Source: Rhizobium phaseoli
GTDB taxonomy: Bacteria > Pseudomonadota > Alphaproteobacteria > Rhizobiales > Rhizobiaceae
Length of the DNA stretch: 64,000 bases
Assembly: GCF_010668805.1 (NCBI RefSeq)
Contig: NZ_WUFT01000007.1
Coordinates: 1-64,000 of the forward strand
Reading direction: 5' to 3'
Part shown: positions 56,125 to 64,000 of the stretch, piece after piece
How positions within the stretch are numbered: position 1 is the first letter of the stretch
Layout: each line of letters begins with the position of its first letter
Made by a program: the position numbers and the translations under genes
Notes under the pieces: generated by a model
What the model saw: the letters and a program-made list of their open reading frames with translations, nothing else
Databases searched by the model: none
What the model was told of the DNA's origin: nothing

Positions 56125-59100
56125 TTGCTATCCAGGCTGAGCGACAACAAGCAGTTGCGGCGCGTGTTGAGGAATACCCGCGTCTCGTTCCTGGTTTCAT
56201 CGCTTGTCGCACTTGTCGTCATCATGGTCGGCTTCGGCCTCGACCGCGCCAATACTCAATCTTATGCGCGCGAACTTCATATCCGCACCGAAAGCGAGGC
56301 AAACCTCATCCGCGCCCGGGTGATGGCTGAGATCAATATGGACCTCAGCATGGTCCGCGACCTTACCAATCTGATCTCCGTCAGCGCCGCAAACGGAGAG
56401 GAGATGGAGCGACAGATCAACTGGCTGCTGATCCAGAATCCGTCCTTCATTCACATTGCGGTCGCACCGGATTTCATCATCGACAACCTCTATCCTAGGC
56501 TACCCGGCAATGGGGAGATCGGCCGCGACGTGCGCGCAACGCTGTTTTCACGCCAGGCAATGACGCCGGCGGCCGGCGATCAGTCGGCGCGCTTCTATGG
56601 CCCTGTCAGCACCGACGGCCGGGACGGCTTTGCCATATTCTTCCCGGTTTTTGTCAAGGAAAACGGCCAACGGCGGCTCTGGGGGGCGGTCGAACTCGTC
56701 ATCGACCAGCAGATGTTCTACGAGGCGACCGGGCTGATGCCGGCGCGCGACCGCGAGAACCGGGAACGCTTTCCGCATCTCAACCATCTTTCGATCGCCA
56801 TCCGGGATATCGGCTCGCCGGCGAGGGCCACGACAACCGCGCCCTTTTTCGGGTCGTCCGAGATCGACGACAAGGATCCGATGCGCCAGAAGATCGGCTT
56901 TGCCGGCGGCAAGTGGGAACTCTCCGTCGTCCCGAACAGCGGCTGGGACGCGATACCGGAAAACCGAACGGAGCTGCGCCTGATCGTCGCTGCCGCCGGC
57001 TGCATCATCATCATCCCGATCTTCTTCGCCACACTCCTGCTCGGCGAGCGCAATCGCAACATCACCGAGCTGGAGACGCGCGAGGCGAAACTCAAGGAAC
57101 TGTCGCAGCGGCTGAATCTGGCGCTGGAATCCTCGAATATTGGCATCTGGGAGCTGCAGGATCATACGAGCAGCCTGCTCTGGGATGCGCGCGCCGCAGC
57201 ACTGCACGGCAAGCCGGCGCAGGAAGGAAGCCGGGCGCTCGACGAATGGCTGGCGGCGATCCTGCCCGAAGACCGAGACACCGCCGAAGTGCATTTCTTC
57301 AGCTGCAGCATCGCCGGCGCTGCCTGCACGGCGCAGTACCGCATCCTGCTTGCCGATGGCGGCATCCGGCACCTGCGCTCGGTCGGGGCCTTTTATACGG
57401 ATGCCGGCGGCGTCAGCAAGACGATCGGCATCGTCTGGGACGTGACCGCCGATGCGGTGACCACCGACATGCTGCGCAAGGCCAAGGACACGAGCGAGGT
57501 CAAGAACGCCGAGCTGGAGCTGGCGCTTGAAGAGCTTTCCAGCCGCGAGGGGCAGCTCGCCGAGCTGTCGAGCCGGCTCGACCTGGCGCTCAATTCCTAC
57601 CAATGCGGCATTTGGGAAGCGCGGCCCCACCGGGGCGGCTCGATCTGGAACGAGCGGATGCACGAACTCTATGGGCTTGCGCCGCGCAACGGCTTCATGA
57701 CCGAGGAGATCTGGCTTTCGCGCATCCATCCCGAGGATCGGGCTCTGGCGCTCGAAAGCGCACGCCACTTCAAGAAAAACGGCGATACGCACACCCTCGT
57801 CTGCCGGGTGATCGTCGACGACGGCTCGGTGCGCTACGTGCGCTCGGTCGGCAAGGTCCACCAGACGGGGACCGGCGAGATGAAGATCATGGGCATCGCC
57901 TTCGACGCCACCGAAGACGTGCTGATGACGATCCGGCTGAAGGCGGCCAAGGACGAGGCGGTCGCCAAGAATATCGAGCTCGAGCTTGTCAAGAACCGGA
58001 TCGAGCACAATTCGCTGCACGACCCGCTGACCGCACTCGCCAATCGCCGCAAGCTCGACATCGCACTGGAAGAACTGACCAATGACGGCCGCCGGCAACG
58101 GCAGAAATTCTCGATCCTGCACATCGACCTCGACCGCTTCAAGGACATCAACGACACGCTCGGCCATGCCGCCGGCGATGCGATGCTGGTGCATGCCTCG
58201 AAGGTGCTCGCCAAAAATGTCCGCGGCAGCGACATCGTCGCGCGCATCGGTGGCGACGAATTCGTCATCCTTGCGCTTGAGGTCGGCGACAAGGAGATGG
58301 CGCAGCTTTCGACCCGGATTATCGAGGAGATGCGCCAGCCGATCGATTTCCAGGGTTTTTCCTGCCGCTGCGGCGTGTCGATCGGCGTGGCGCTCGCCAA
58401 CGGCATTCATGTCGATGCGCGCAAGGTGCTGATCAACGCCGATATCGCGCTCTACCGCGCCAAGAGCATGGGCCGCAACCGCTTCGAATTCTTCAACCAC
58501 AATCTCCAGGCCGATATCATCAACACCAAGCGCACCGCCGACGAGATCCTCGCCGGCATCGACAATGGCGAATTCACCGCCTGGTATCAGCCGCAATTCT
58601 GCGCCCGGACGATGGAGCTGACGGGTGTGGAGGCGCTGGTGCGCTGGAACCATCCGGCCAAGGGCTGGCTCGCGCCCGACAAGTTCCTGCGCATTGCCGA
58701 TGAGATCAATGTCGTGCAGATGCTCGACCGGATCGTGCTGGAAACGGCGCTGCGCGACAAGATGCGCTGGACGGCGCTGGGTATTGCCGTGCCCAAGGTC
58801 TCGGTCAATGTCTCGGCGCGGCGGCTGCATGACGGCAGCCTGCTGGAATCGCTTGCCGATCTGCAGATCCGCCCCGGCGAAATCTCCTTCGAACTGGTGG
58901 AATCGATCTTCCTCGACGAGAGCGAGGATGTAGTTTCGCACAATCTCGAGCGCATCAAGGCGCTCGGCATCGATATCGAGATCGACGATTTCGGCACCGG
59001 CCATACCTCGATCGTCAGCCTGTTGAAGCTGAAGCCGAAGCGGCTGAAGATCGACCGCCAGCTGGTGCAGCCGATCGTCAATGCCTCGCAGGAGCGGGCG

Positions 59101-59298
59101 CTGGTCCGCTCGATCATCGAGATTGCCCGCTCGCTCGGCGTCGAAACGGTGGCCGAAGGGGTGGAAACGGCGGCGCATGCCGAACTGCTGCGCGATCTCG
59201 GCTGCGATATCCTGCAGGGCTACGCCTTCTCCCGGCCGCTTTCGTTCGACGATTTCACCAACGAGGCGACCGGAACGGGATGGCGGCTGGCGTCGTGA
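56125..59298 (+). CDS. Membrane PAS-GGDEF-EAL protein with CHASE-like sensor
   Basis: A roughly 1057-residue signalling protein. A short N-terminus and TM are followed by a periplasmic CHASE-type domain (about residues 45-285), then a second TM (IVAAAGCIIIIPIFFATLLL). Two PAS/PAC units (about 320-450 and 475-605) precede GGDEF (GGDEF intact, about 709) and EAL (VEALVRWNHP at about 835, plus IDDFGTGHTS and EGVET). Both domains retain their catalytic residues, so it may make and/or break c-di-GMP. The TTG at 56125 follows GGGGG by 7 bp; no in-frame ATG is close. Confidence 0.9.
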   Translation: MLSRLSDNKQLRRVLRNTRVSFLVSSLVALVVIMVGFGLDRANTQSYARELHIRTESEANLIRARVMAEINMDLSMVRDLTNLISVSAANGEEMERQINWLLIQNPSFIHIAVAPDFIIDNLYPRLPGNGEIGRDVRATLFSRQAMTPAAGDQSARFYGPVSTDGRDGFAIFFPVFVKENGQRRLWGAVELVIDQQMFYEATGLMPARDRENRERFPHLNHLSIAIRDIGSPARATTTAPFFGSSEIDDKDPMRQKIGFAGGKWELSVVPNSGWDAIPENRTELRLIVAAAGCIIIIPIFFATLLLGERNRNITELETREAKLKELSQRLNLALESSNIGIWELQDHTSSLLWDARAAALHGKPAQEGSRALDEWLAAILPEDRDTAEVHFFSCSIAGAACTAQYRILLADGGIRHLRSVGAFYTDAGGVSKTIGIVWDVTADAVTTDMLRKAKDTSEVKNAELELALEELSSREGQLAELSSRLDLALNSYQCGIWEARPHRGGSIWNERMHELYGLAPRNGFMTEEIWLSRIHPEDRALALESARHFKKNGDTHTLVCRVIVDDGSVRYVRSVGKVHQTGTGEMKIMGIAFDATEDVLMTIRLKAAKDEAVAKNIELELVKNRIEHNSLHDPLTALANRRKLDIALEELTNDGRRQRQKFSILHIDLDRFKDINDTLGHAAGDAMLVHASKVLAKNVRGSDIVARIGGDEFVILALEVGDKEMAQLSTRIIEEMRQPIDFQGFSCRCGVSIGVALANGIHVDARKVLINADIALYRAKSMGRNRFEFFNHNLQADIINTKRTADEILAGIDNGEFTAWYQPQFCARTMELTGVEALVRWNHPAKGWLAPDKFLRIADEINVVQMLDRIVLETALRDKMRWTALGIAVPKVSVNVSARRLHDGSLLESLADLQIRPGEISFELVESIFLDESEDVVSHNLERIKALGIDIEIDDFGTGHTSIVSLLKLKPKRLKIDRQLVQPIVNASQERALVRSIIEIARSLGVETVAEGVETAAHAELLRDLGCDILQGYAFSRPLSFDDFTNEATGTGWRLAS

Positions 59299-59450
59299 GC
59301 GCCTTCCTTTGATATGGACGGAAACAGCATTTCCGCCACCGCCGGTTTGACGCAAAGAAAGGCTTTTGCCTCGGGGTTTTTTTGGCCTATGAGTGTCGCG
59401 CCTTTTCAAGCAATGGCGCGACCGGCTTTAGCGCGCCACCGTGGGAACAC

Positions 59451-60548
59451 ATGTCGCACAATACATTCGGTCACCTCTTCCGCGTAACCACCTGGGGCGA
59501 AAGCCATGGTCCGGCGCTCGGCTGCGTCGTCGACGGCTGCCCTCCGGGGCTGCGCTTCACGCTCGCGGACCTGCAGGTCTGGCTCGACAAGCGCAAGCCC
59601 GGGCAATCCCGCTTCGTCACCCAGCGGCGCGAGGACGACCTGGTCAAGGTACTATCCGGCGTCATGCTCGACGCCGACGGCGAGACGATGACATCAACCG
59701 GCACGCCGATCTCGATGCTGATCGAAAACACCGACCAGCGCTCCAAGGATTACGGCGAGATCGCCCGGCAATATCGCCCTGGCCATGCCGATTATACCTA
59801 TGACCTCAAATACGGCATTCGCGATTATCGCGGCGGCGGCCGTTCCTCGGCGCGCGAGACCGCGGCACGTGTTGCTGCCGGTGGCATCGCCCGGCTCGTC
59901 GTGCCTGGTGTCAGCGTGCGCGGCGCGCTGGTGCAGATCGGCAAGCACAAGATAAACCGCCGCAACTGGGATTGGGATCAGGTCGGGCAGAACCCGTTTT
60001 TCTCCCCCGATGCGGCGATCGTGCCGGTCTGGGAGGAATATCTCGACGGCATTCGCAAGAACGGCTCGTCGATCGGCGCGGTCGTCGAAGTGATCGCCGA
60101 AGGTGTGCCGGCCGGCCTCGGCGCGCCGATCTATGCCAAGCTCGATCAGGATATCGCCTCACTGCTGATGTCGATCAACGCCGTCAAGGGTGTCGAGATC
60201 GGCAATGGTTTTGCCGCCGCCGAAACCTCAGGCGAAGACAATGCCGACGAGATGCGCATGGGCAATGACGGCGTGCCGATCTTCCTTTCCAACAATGCCG
60301 GCGGTATTCTTGGCGGCATCTCGACCGGACAGCCGGTGGTAGCGCGTTTCGCCGTCAAGCCGACCTCGTCGATCCTGACCGAACGCCAGTCGATCGATGC
60401 CAGCGGCAAGAATGTCGACGTCCGCACCAAGGGCCGGCACGACCCCTGCGTCGGCATCCGGGCCGTGCCGATCGGCGAGGCGATGGTCGCCTGCGCCATC
60501 GCCGACCATTATCTTCGCGACCGCGGCCAGACCGGCCGCCTGAAATAG
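59451..60548 (+). CDS. aroC: Chorismate synthase
   Basis: A 365-residue FMN-dependent enzyme that makes chorismate in the shikimate pathway. Conserved stretches are [27 protein letters not shown]-like [52 protein letters not shown] and [20 protein letters not shown]. The length suits the family. It starts at the ATG at 59451, and ribB follows 12 bp later, so they are likely co-transcribed. Confidence 0.97.
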   Translation: MSHNTFGHLFRVTTWGESHGPALGCVVDGCPPGLRFTLADLQVWLDKRKPGQSRFVTQRREDDLVKVLSGVMLDADGETMTSTGTPISMLIENTDQRSKDYGEIARQYRPGHADYTYDLKYGIRDYRGGGRSSARETAARVAAGGIARLVVPGVSVRGALVQIGKHKINRRNWDWDQVGQNPFFSPDAAIVPVWEEYLDGIRKNGSSIGAVVEVIAEGVPAGLGAPIYAKLDQDIASLLMSINAVKGVEIGNGFAAAETSGEDNADEMRMGNDGVPIFLSNNAGGILGGISTGQPVVARFAVKPTSSILTERQSIDASGKNVDVRTKGRHDPCVGIRAVPIGEAMVACAIADHYLRDRGQTGRLK

Positions 60549-60560
60549 GAGTGCTCGTCC

Positions 60561-61664
60561 ATGTCTTATGACCAGAAGCGCGTCGTCGACGCTATCCGGG
60601 CCTTCGAGGCCGGCGAGATCGTCGTCGTCATGGACGACAATGACCGCGAGAACGAGGGCGACCTGATCGTTGCCGCCGTCCATACCACGCCGGAGAAGAT
60701 GGCCTTCATCGTGCGCCACACATCCGGCATCGTCTGCGCGCCGATGCCGAAGGAGGAAGCCAGGCGCCTCAACCTCAATGCCATGGTGGCGGAAAACGAT
60801 TCGGCCCATACGACGGCCTTCACCGTCTCGGTCGATTTCAAGCATGGCACGACGACCGGCATTTCCGCCGACGACCGGACGCTGACGGTGCGCAACCTCG
60901 CCAATCCGAATGTCGGCGCTGCCGATTTCGTTCGTCCCGGCCACATCTTCCCGCTGGTTTCGCGCGAAGGCGGCGTGCTGATGCGCTCCGGCCATACGGA
61001 AGCCGCCGTCGACCTCTGCAAGCTCGCCGGCCTGCCGCCGATCGGCGTCATCTCGGAACTCGTCAATGACGACGGCACCGTCACGCGCGGCCCGCAGGTG
61101 GTCGATTTCGCCGAGCAGCACGGGCTGAAGCTCGTCTCCGTCGCCGATCTCATCGCCTATCGCCAGCGCAAGGAAACGCTGATCGAACTCGGCACCAGTT
61201 TCGATGTCGACACGCCGTTCGGCAAGGCCAAGGCCCATACCTATTCCCTGCCCTGGGACCCGATGCAGCATCTCGCCGTCGTCTTCGGCGATATCCGCGA
61301 CGGCGTCGACATCCCGGTGCGCCTGCATCCGGAAAACGTCGCCGAGGATCTGTTCGGCAAGAACAGCCCGGTCGATTTCTACATGCAGAAGATTTCCGAG
61401 GAAGGCCGCGGCGTCATCGTCTACCTGCGCGAGGGCTCGGTCGGCGTCGGCCACCACGACAATGGCCGCAAGGCCCGCAACCAGGGCCGCGAAGCCCATG
61501 CCGAAGCCCAGACCCGCGACAGCGAATGGCTGGAAATCGGCCTCGGCGCCCAGATCCTCAAGGACCTCGGCGTCAGCTCAATCAAGCTGCTGACCAGCCG
61601 CGAACGCCACTATGTCGGCCTCGAAGGTTTCGGCATCAAGATCAGCAAGACGCAGATCTGCTGA
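60561..61664 (+). CDS. ribB: 3,4-dihydroxy-2-butanone-4-phosphate synthase with degenerate GTP cyclohydrolase II domain
   Basis: A 367-residue riboflavin enzyme. The N-terminal DHBPS domain (about residues 1-205) is intact, with VVMDDNDRENEGDLIVAAVH, the catalytic loops and RSGHTEAAVDLCKLAGL. The C-terminal roughly 150 residues have the GTP cyclohydrolase II fold, but the three zinc Cys (normally in SEC...CDC type positions) are absent: the matching stretch is VRLHPENVAEDLFGKNSPVD. So this half is probably inactive, as in other rhizobial RibBA-type proteins. It directly follows aroC. Confidence 0.93.
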   Translation: MSYDQKRVVDAIRAFEAGEIVVVMDDNDRENEGDLIVAAVHTTPEKMAFIVRHTSGIVCAPMPKEEARRLNLNAMVAENDSAHTTAFTVSVDFKHGTTTGISADDRTLTVRNLANPNVGAADFVRPGHIFPLVSREGGVLMRSGHTEAAVDLCKLAGLPPIGVISELVNDDGTVTRGPQVVDFAEQHGLKLVSVADLIAYRQRKETLIELGTSFDVDTPFGKAKAHTYSLPWDPMQHLAVVFGDIRDGVDIPVRLHPENVAEDLFGKNSPVDFYMQKISEEGRGVIVYLREGSVGVGHHDNGRKARNQGREAHAEAQTRDSEWLEIGLGAQILKDLGVSSIKLLTSRERHYVGLEGFGIKISKTQIC

Positions 61665-61674
61665 GGGTTTCCCT

Positions 61675-61828
61675 CTTCTCCCCAGCGGGGAGAAGGTGGC
61701 CCGAAGGGTCGGATGAGGGGGCCGCACGGCACGACATTTATTGCCCTTCGCTTACGCTCAGCGCATTCGCGGCTTTGCCGCTCACCCCCTCATCTGCCTG
61801 CCGGCATCTTCTCCCCGCTGGGGAGAAG
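61675..61828. repeat. Mosaic repeat B, copy 4 (two facing halves)
   Basis: CTTCTCCCC-AGC-GGGGAGAAG (61675-61695) and CTTCTCCCC-GCT-GGGGAGAAG (61808-61828) are inverted partners flanking GGATGAGGGG...CCCCTCATCT. The two half-elements face each other after ribB and may act as terminators. Confidence 0.75.
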
Positions 61829-61886
61829 CCGCGTCGTGGCAACGCCTCGGTCCCACGTTGAGCAAGATTATATCGGACGACTTCGC

Positions 61887-63077
61887 TTACCCTCTCCACC
61901 CCTCCAGCAACACAACCTTCTCCACTCCCGCAAACCTGGCCACCCGCTCCAACTCCGCCTCCAGCCTCTCCAGCCGCCCCGCCGAAGCCTTGACACCCGG
62001 TTCCAGCCAGAGCCGCCGCACATCGAGCGTCGATTTCTTCCGATCGGCCTTCATGTCGATGCGGCCGATCAGCCGGTCGCCTTCGAGCAGCGGGAAGACG
62101 TAATAGCCATATTCGCGCTTCGGCTCGGGCACGAAAATCTCGATGCGGTAGAAGAAGCCGAACAGGCGTTCGGTGCGGTTGCGGTCGCGGATCATCGGGT
62201 CGAAGGGGCTGAGCACGCGGATGCGCGGCGGCGCCCCGGGGTAATTGTCGAGCGTCGACAGAAAATCGGCGAAAGCCCAGGAGGGGCGCGGCTTGGCGCC
62301 GAGCGCCGGTTCGATCAGCACTTCGATCAGCTCGTCGCGATGGGCTGATACCCAGGCTTTGGCTTCATCGGGCGAGACGAGGTTCCAGAAGGCTGAGATC
62401 TCGCCATGGGTGGCGAAGCCGAGGCGGGCGAGCGCGCTGCGGCAGGCCCAGTCGACAAATTCCTCGCGGCTCACCTCCGGCTCGCGGAATTCGGCCGGGA
62501 TGACGCGTTCGGTCAGATCATAGATCTTCTGGAAGTTCGATCGGCCGGCGATGGCGAACTTGCCGGTGTGCCAGAAATATTCGAGCGCCGTCTTGTTCGG
62601 ATGCCAGTTCCACCAGCCGCCGGAGACATGGCCGTCGGCCTTGATGTCGCGGGCGAGGATCGCGCCGTCGCGCTCGACGCGCTCATAGGTCTCCTCGAAA
62701 GCCGTCTCGAAACCCTCGCCGCGCCATTTGCGCCAGCGTTCGATGATGACCTTTTCCTGATGGCGGAACTTGTGTTTCCAATAGACGAAGAAGGCGCTCG
62801 GCAGGATCGAGGCGTCATGCGTCCAGTGCTCGAACAGCGCGCCGTCCTTTTCGAGCAGCGCAGTCAGGTGCTCGCGCCGATAGGTCTGGTTGCGGGAAAA
62901 CAGGATCTGATGATGCGCCCGCTCCACCGTCTGGATGCTGTCCACCTGAACGAAACCCAGCTCGCGGATGAGCTGCAACAGGCCCTCCTTGGTCAAGGCG
63001 CGGTTCGGTGGGGCGCTGAGGCCCTGCTTGGCAAGAAAGACACGGCGGGCGTCGGAATTGGAAAGCAGATTCGTCAT
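61887..63077 (-). CDS. YcaQ/AlkX-like winged-helix DNA glycosylase family protein
   Basis: A 396-residue protein of the HTH_42 (YcaQ) family. It has LGFVQVDSIQTVERAHHQIL (with the QxD active-site pair of YcaQ), FEHWTHDASILPSAFFVYW, GRSNFQKIYDLTERVIPAEF and a C-terminal ILSPFDPMIRDRNR-like core (VLSPFDPMIRDRNRTERLFG). YcaQ unhooks interstrand crosslinks in E. coli. The same activity is inferred here. It is convergent with ribB across the repeat. Confidence 0.88.
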   Translation of the reverse strand: MTNLLSNSDARRVFLAKQGLSAPPNRALTKEGLLQLIRELGFVQVDSIQTVERAHHQILFSRNQTYRREHLTALLEKDGALFEHWTHDASILPSAFFVYWKHKFRHQEKVIIERWRKWRGEGFETAFEETYERVERDGAILARDIKADGHVSGGWWNWHPNKTALEYFWHTGKFAIAGRSNFQKIYDLTERVIPAEFREPEVSREEFVDWACRSALARLGFATHGEISAFWNLVSPDEAKAWVSAHRDELIEVLIEPALGAKPRPSWAFADFLSTLDNYPGAPPRIRVLSPFDPMIRDRNRTERLFGFFYRIEIFVPEPKREYGYYVFPLLEGDRLIGRIDMKADRKKSTLDVRRLWLEPGVKASAGRLERLEAELERVARFAGVEKVVLLEGWRG

Positions 63078-63188
63078 GGCGACATCATACTGCGGAAAAT
63101 CTTCCTAGCCACCCGATATCGCTATCGGATGTCGACAGCGAGGTTTGCTCTTTGTAGAAGCACTGCTGTCAGGTTAGCGCAGTGGCTG

Positions 63189-63364
63189 CCCCTCACCCTA
63201 ACCCTCTCCCCGTAGAAACGGGGAGAGGGGACGTGCCCTGCGAAACGTCGGCGGGGAGCGGAGAGGTTGCGGCATACCCCTTCGCCCCGTTTACGGGGGT
63301 CCGAAGGACGGGTTGAGACGAGTGGCTCAACCCAGGTGGGGTGGCGGCAGCCGGATGAGGGGCA
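63189..63364. repeat. Mosaic repeat B, copy 5
   Basis: It starts CCCCTCACCCTAACCCTCTC and ends CCGGATGAGGGG. Inside are CCCCGTTTACGGGGGTCCGA and the AACGTCGGCGGGG...GAGGTTGCGGC block, in the opposite orientation to copies 1-3. It lies between the YcaQ-like gene and the ECF transporter ATPase gene. Confidence 0.8.
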
Positions 63365-63424
63365 GGTCTACGCGGATCTGCCCATGACGACGTTTTCCAG
63401 CGTCGCAGGGAGCGAGGGATTGGT

Positions 63425-64000
63425 TTGGATATTGTTTTCGAAGGTGCCGGGGTCAGTTTCGGGTCGCGCGTGGCGCTGGAGCCGCTGACGCTCGGCATCA
63501 GCGGCAAACGCATCGGCGTCATCGGGCTGAACGGTTCGGGCAAGACCACTTTCGCGCGGCTGATCAACGGGCTGAGCAAGCCGACGGTCGGGCGCGTCAC
63601 CGTCAACGGCCGCGATACGGCCGACGAGAAGACTGTTGTGGCCGATGTCGGTTTCATCTTCCAGTCGCCGCAAAACCAGATCATCCTGCCGATCGTCAGG
63701 GACGACATCGCCTTCGGGCTGAAGCGGCGCGGCTTCACCAAGGCGGAGATCGAGACGAAGGTCGAAGCCGTGCTTGCCCGCTTCGGCGCTCAAGCGCTCG
63801 GGGGTCGCCGGGCGCACGAGCTTTCCGGCGGCGAGCTGCAGGTGGCCGCCCTCTGCTCGGTGCTGGCGACTGGGCCTGGCATTCTCATCCTCGACGAACC
63901 CACAAACCAGCTCGACCTGAAAAACCGGGCGCTGGTCGAAGGGATCATCGCCGGGCTGCCGGAAAGCGCCATCGTCATCACCCATGATCTGGAATTGATC
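63425..64000 (+). CDS. ECF-type ABC transporter ATP-binding protein (BioM-like), 3' end beyond window
   Basis: The first 192 codons of an ABC ATPase. Walker A is GLNGSGKTT, followed by FIFQSPQNQIILPIVRDDIA (Q-loop of ECF/CbiO-type ATPases), signature LSGGELQVAALCSVLATGPG, Walker B ILILDEPTNQLD and switch-His ITHD. The pattern fits the A component of energy-coupling-factor importers; in rhizobia BioM of the biotin transporter is a good candidate, unproven. The TTG at 63425 follows GAGGG by about 7 bp; an ATG at 63384 is out of frame. Confidence 0.85.
   Translation, partial: MDIVFEGAGVSFGSRVALEPLTLGISGKRIGVIGLNGSGKTTFARLINGLSKPTVGRVTVNGRDTADEKTVVADVGFIFQSPQNQIILPIVRDDIAFGLKRRGFTKAEIETKVEAVLARFGAQALGGRRAHELSGGELQVAALCSVLATGPGILILDEPTNQLDLKNRALVEGIIAGLPESAIVITHDLELI

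Noticed and set aside
56548..59409. A 953-residue open frame on the minus strand
   Set aside because: Antisense shadow of the GGDEF/EAL gene, whose domains are clear on the plus strand.

Overview
The window looks like chromosomal core DNA from a fast-growing Rhizobium, most likely of the R. leguminosarum / R. etli group. The evidence is high-GC coding DNA, the alphaproteobacterial methylase CcrM, the APH-type homoserine kinase ThrB, an aa3 cytochrome oxidase cluster in rhizobial order (ctaC-ctaD-ctaB-coxF-ctaG-ctaE), an IalB-family protein, a RibB whose GTP-cyclohydrolase half has degenerated, and rhizobial-type intergenic repeats. The species call is from recognition of the proteins, not from a search. 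No rRNA, tRNA, CRISPR array, prophage or transposase gene was seen.

Layout. 0-4 kb: a DciA-like gene running off the left edge, divergent mutY, an HAD phosphatase, an NTF2-like protein, and ccrM. 4-6.5 kb: a NIPSNAP/ABM pair divergent from an ArsR-type regulator, then two small unknown genes. 6.8-10.1 kb: a chemoreceptor, an HAD phosphatase and a ParE/RHH toxin-antitoxin pair. 10.3-17.5 kb: a lipoprotein, thrC, an M16 peptidase, an acetyltransferase and a membrane GGDEF/EAL protein. 17.5-21.7 kb: an Lrp-type regulator divergent from a three-gene operon (diaminopropionate ammonia-lyase plus two M20-type amidohydrolases). 21.9-27 kb: a secreted Cys-rich protein, a dCache chemoreceptor, a Dabb protein, a sparsely coding stretch and a CDF-like membrane protein. 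27-29.7 kb: an aztABC-type zinc ABC importer led by a 42-residue membrane ORF behind Zur-like palindromes. 30-38.3 kb: peroxiredoxin, a DsbD-alpha-like protein, YqgE, CsbD, a zinc-ribbon metallopeptidase, rnhA-thrB-ispH, SURF1 and DUF983. 38.4-39.5 kb: an isolated phosphotransferase gene among repeats. 39.6-45 kb: cytochrome oxidase. 45-55.6 kb: ialB, tldD, acetyltransferase, MazG-like protein, a penicillin-binding carboxypeptidase, a polysaccharide deacetylase, pdxH, a lipoprotein, a DnaJ-type co-chaperone, fabI, a histidine phosphatase and a frameshifted DUF1902 gene. 55.6-64 kb: a DUF1344 protein, a second large GGDEF/EAL protein, aroC, ribB, a YcaQ-like protein and the start of an ECF-type transporter ATPase.

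The intergenic DNA carries two families of dispersed mosaic repeats. One has CCCCTCA...TGAGGGG ends (30.4, 34.4, 39.1, 61.7 and 63.2 kb). The other is built on inverted CTCGGG-CTTGA-CCCGAG hairpins (30.3, 39.3 and 46.0 kb). A palindromic CATGATG element lies at 2.7 kb.

I saw no large undescribed defence or biosynthetic system. The best leads are the diaminopropionate operon (possible catabolism of N-acylated diaminopropionate from legumes), the coupled 42-residue membrane ORF of the zinc importer, the orphan phosphotransferase interrupting the oxidase assembly genes, the frameshifted DUF1902 gene, and the mosaic repeats. Start sites were chosen by ribosome-binding site and family N-terminus, so several differ from the longest reading frame; non-ATG starts are flagged.
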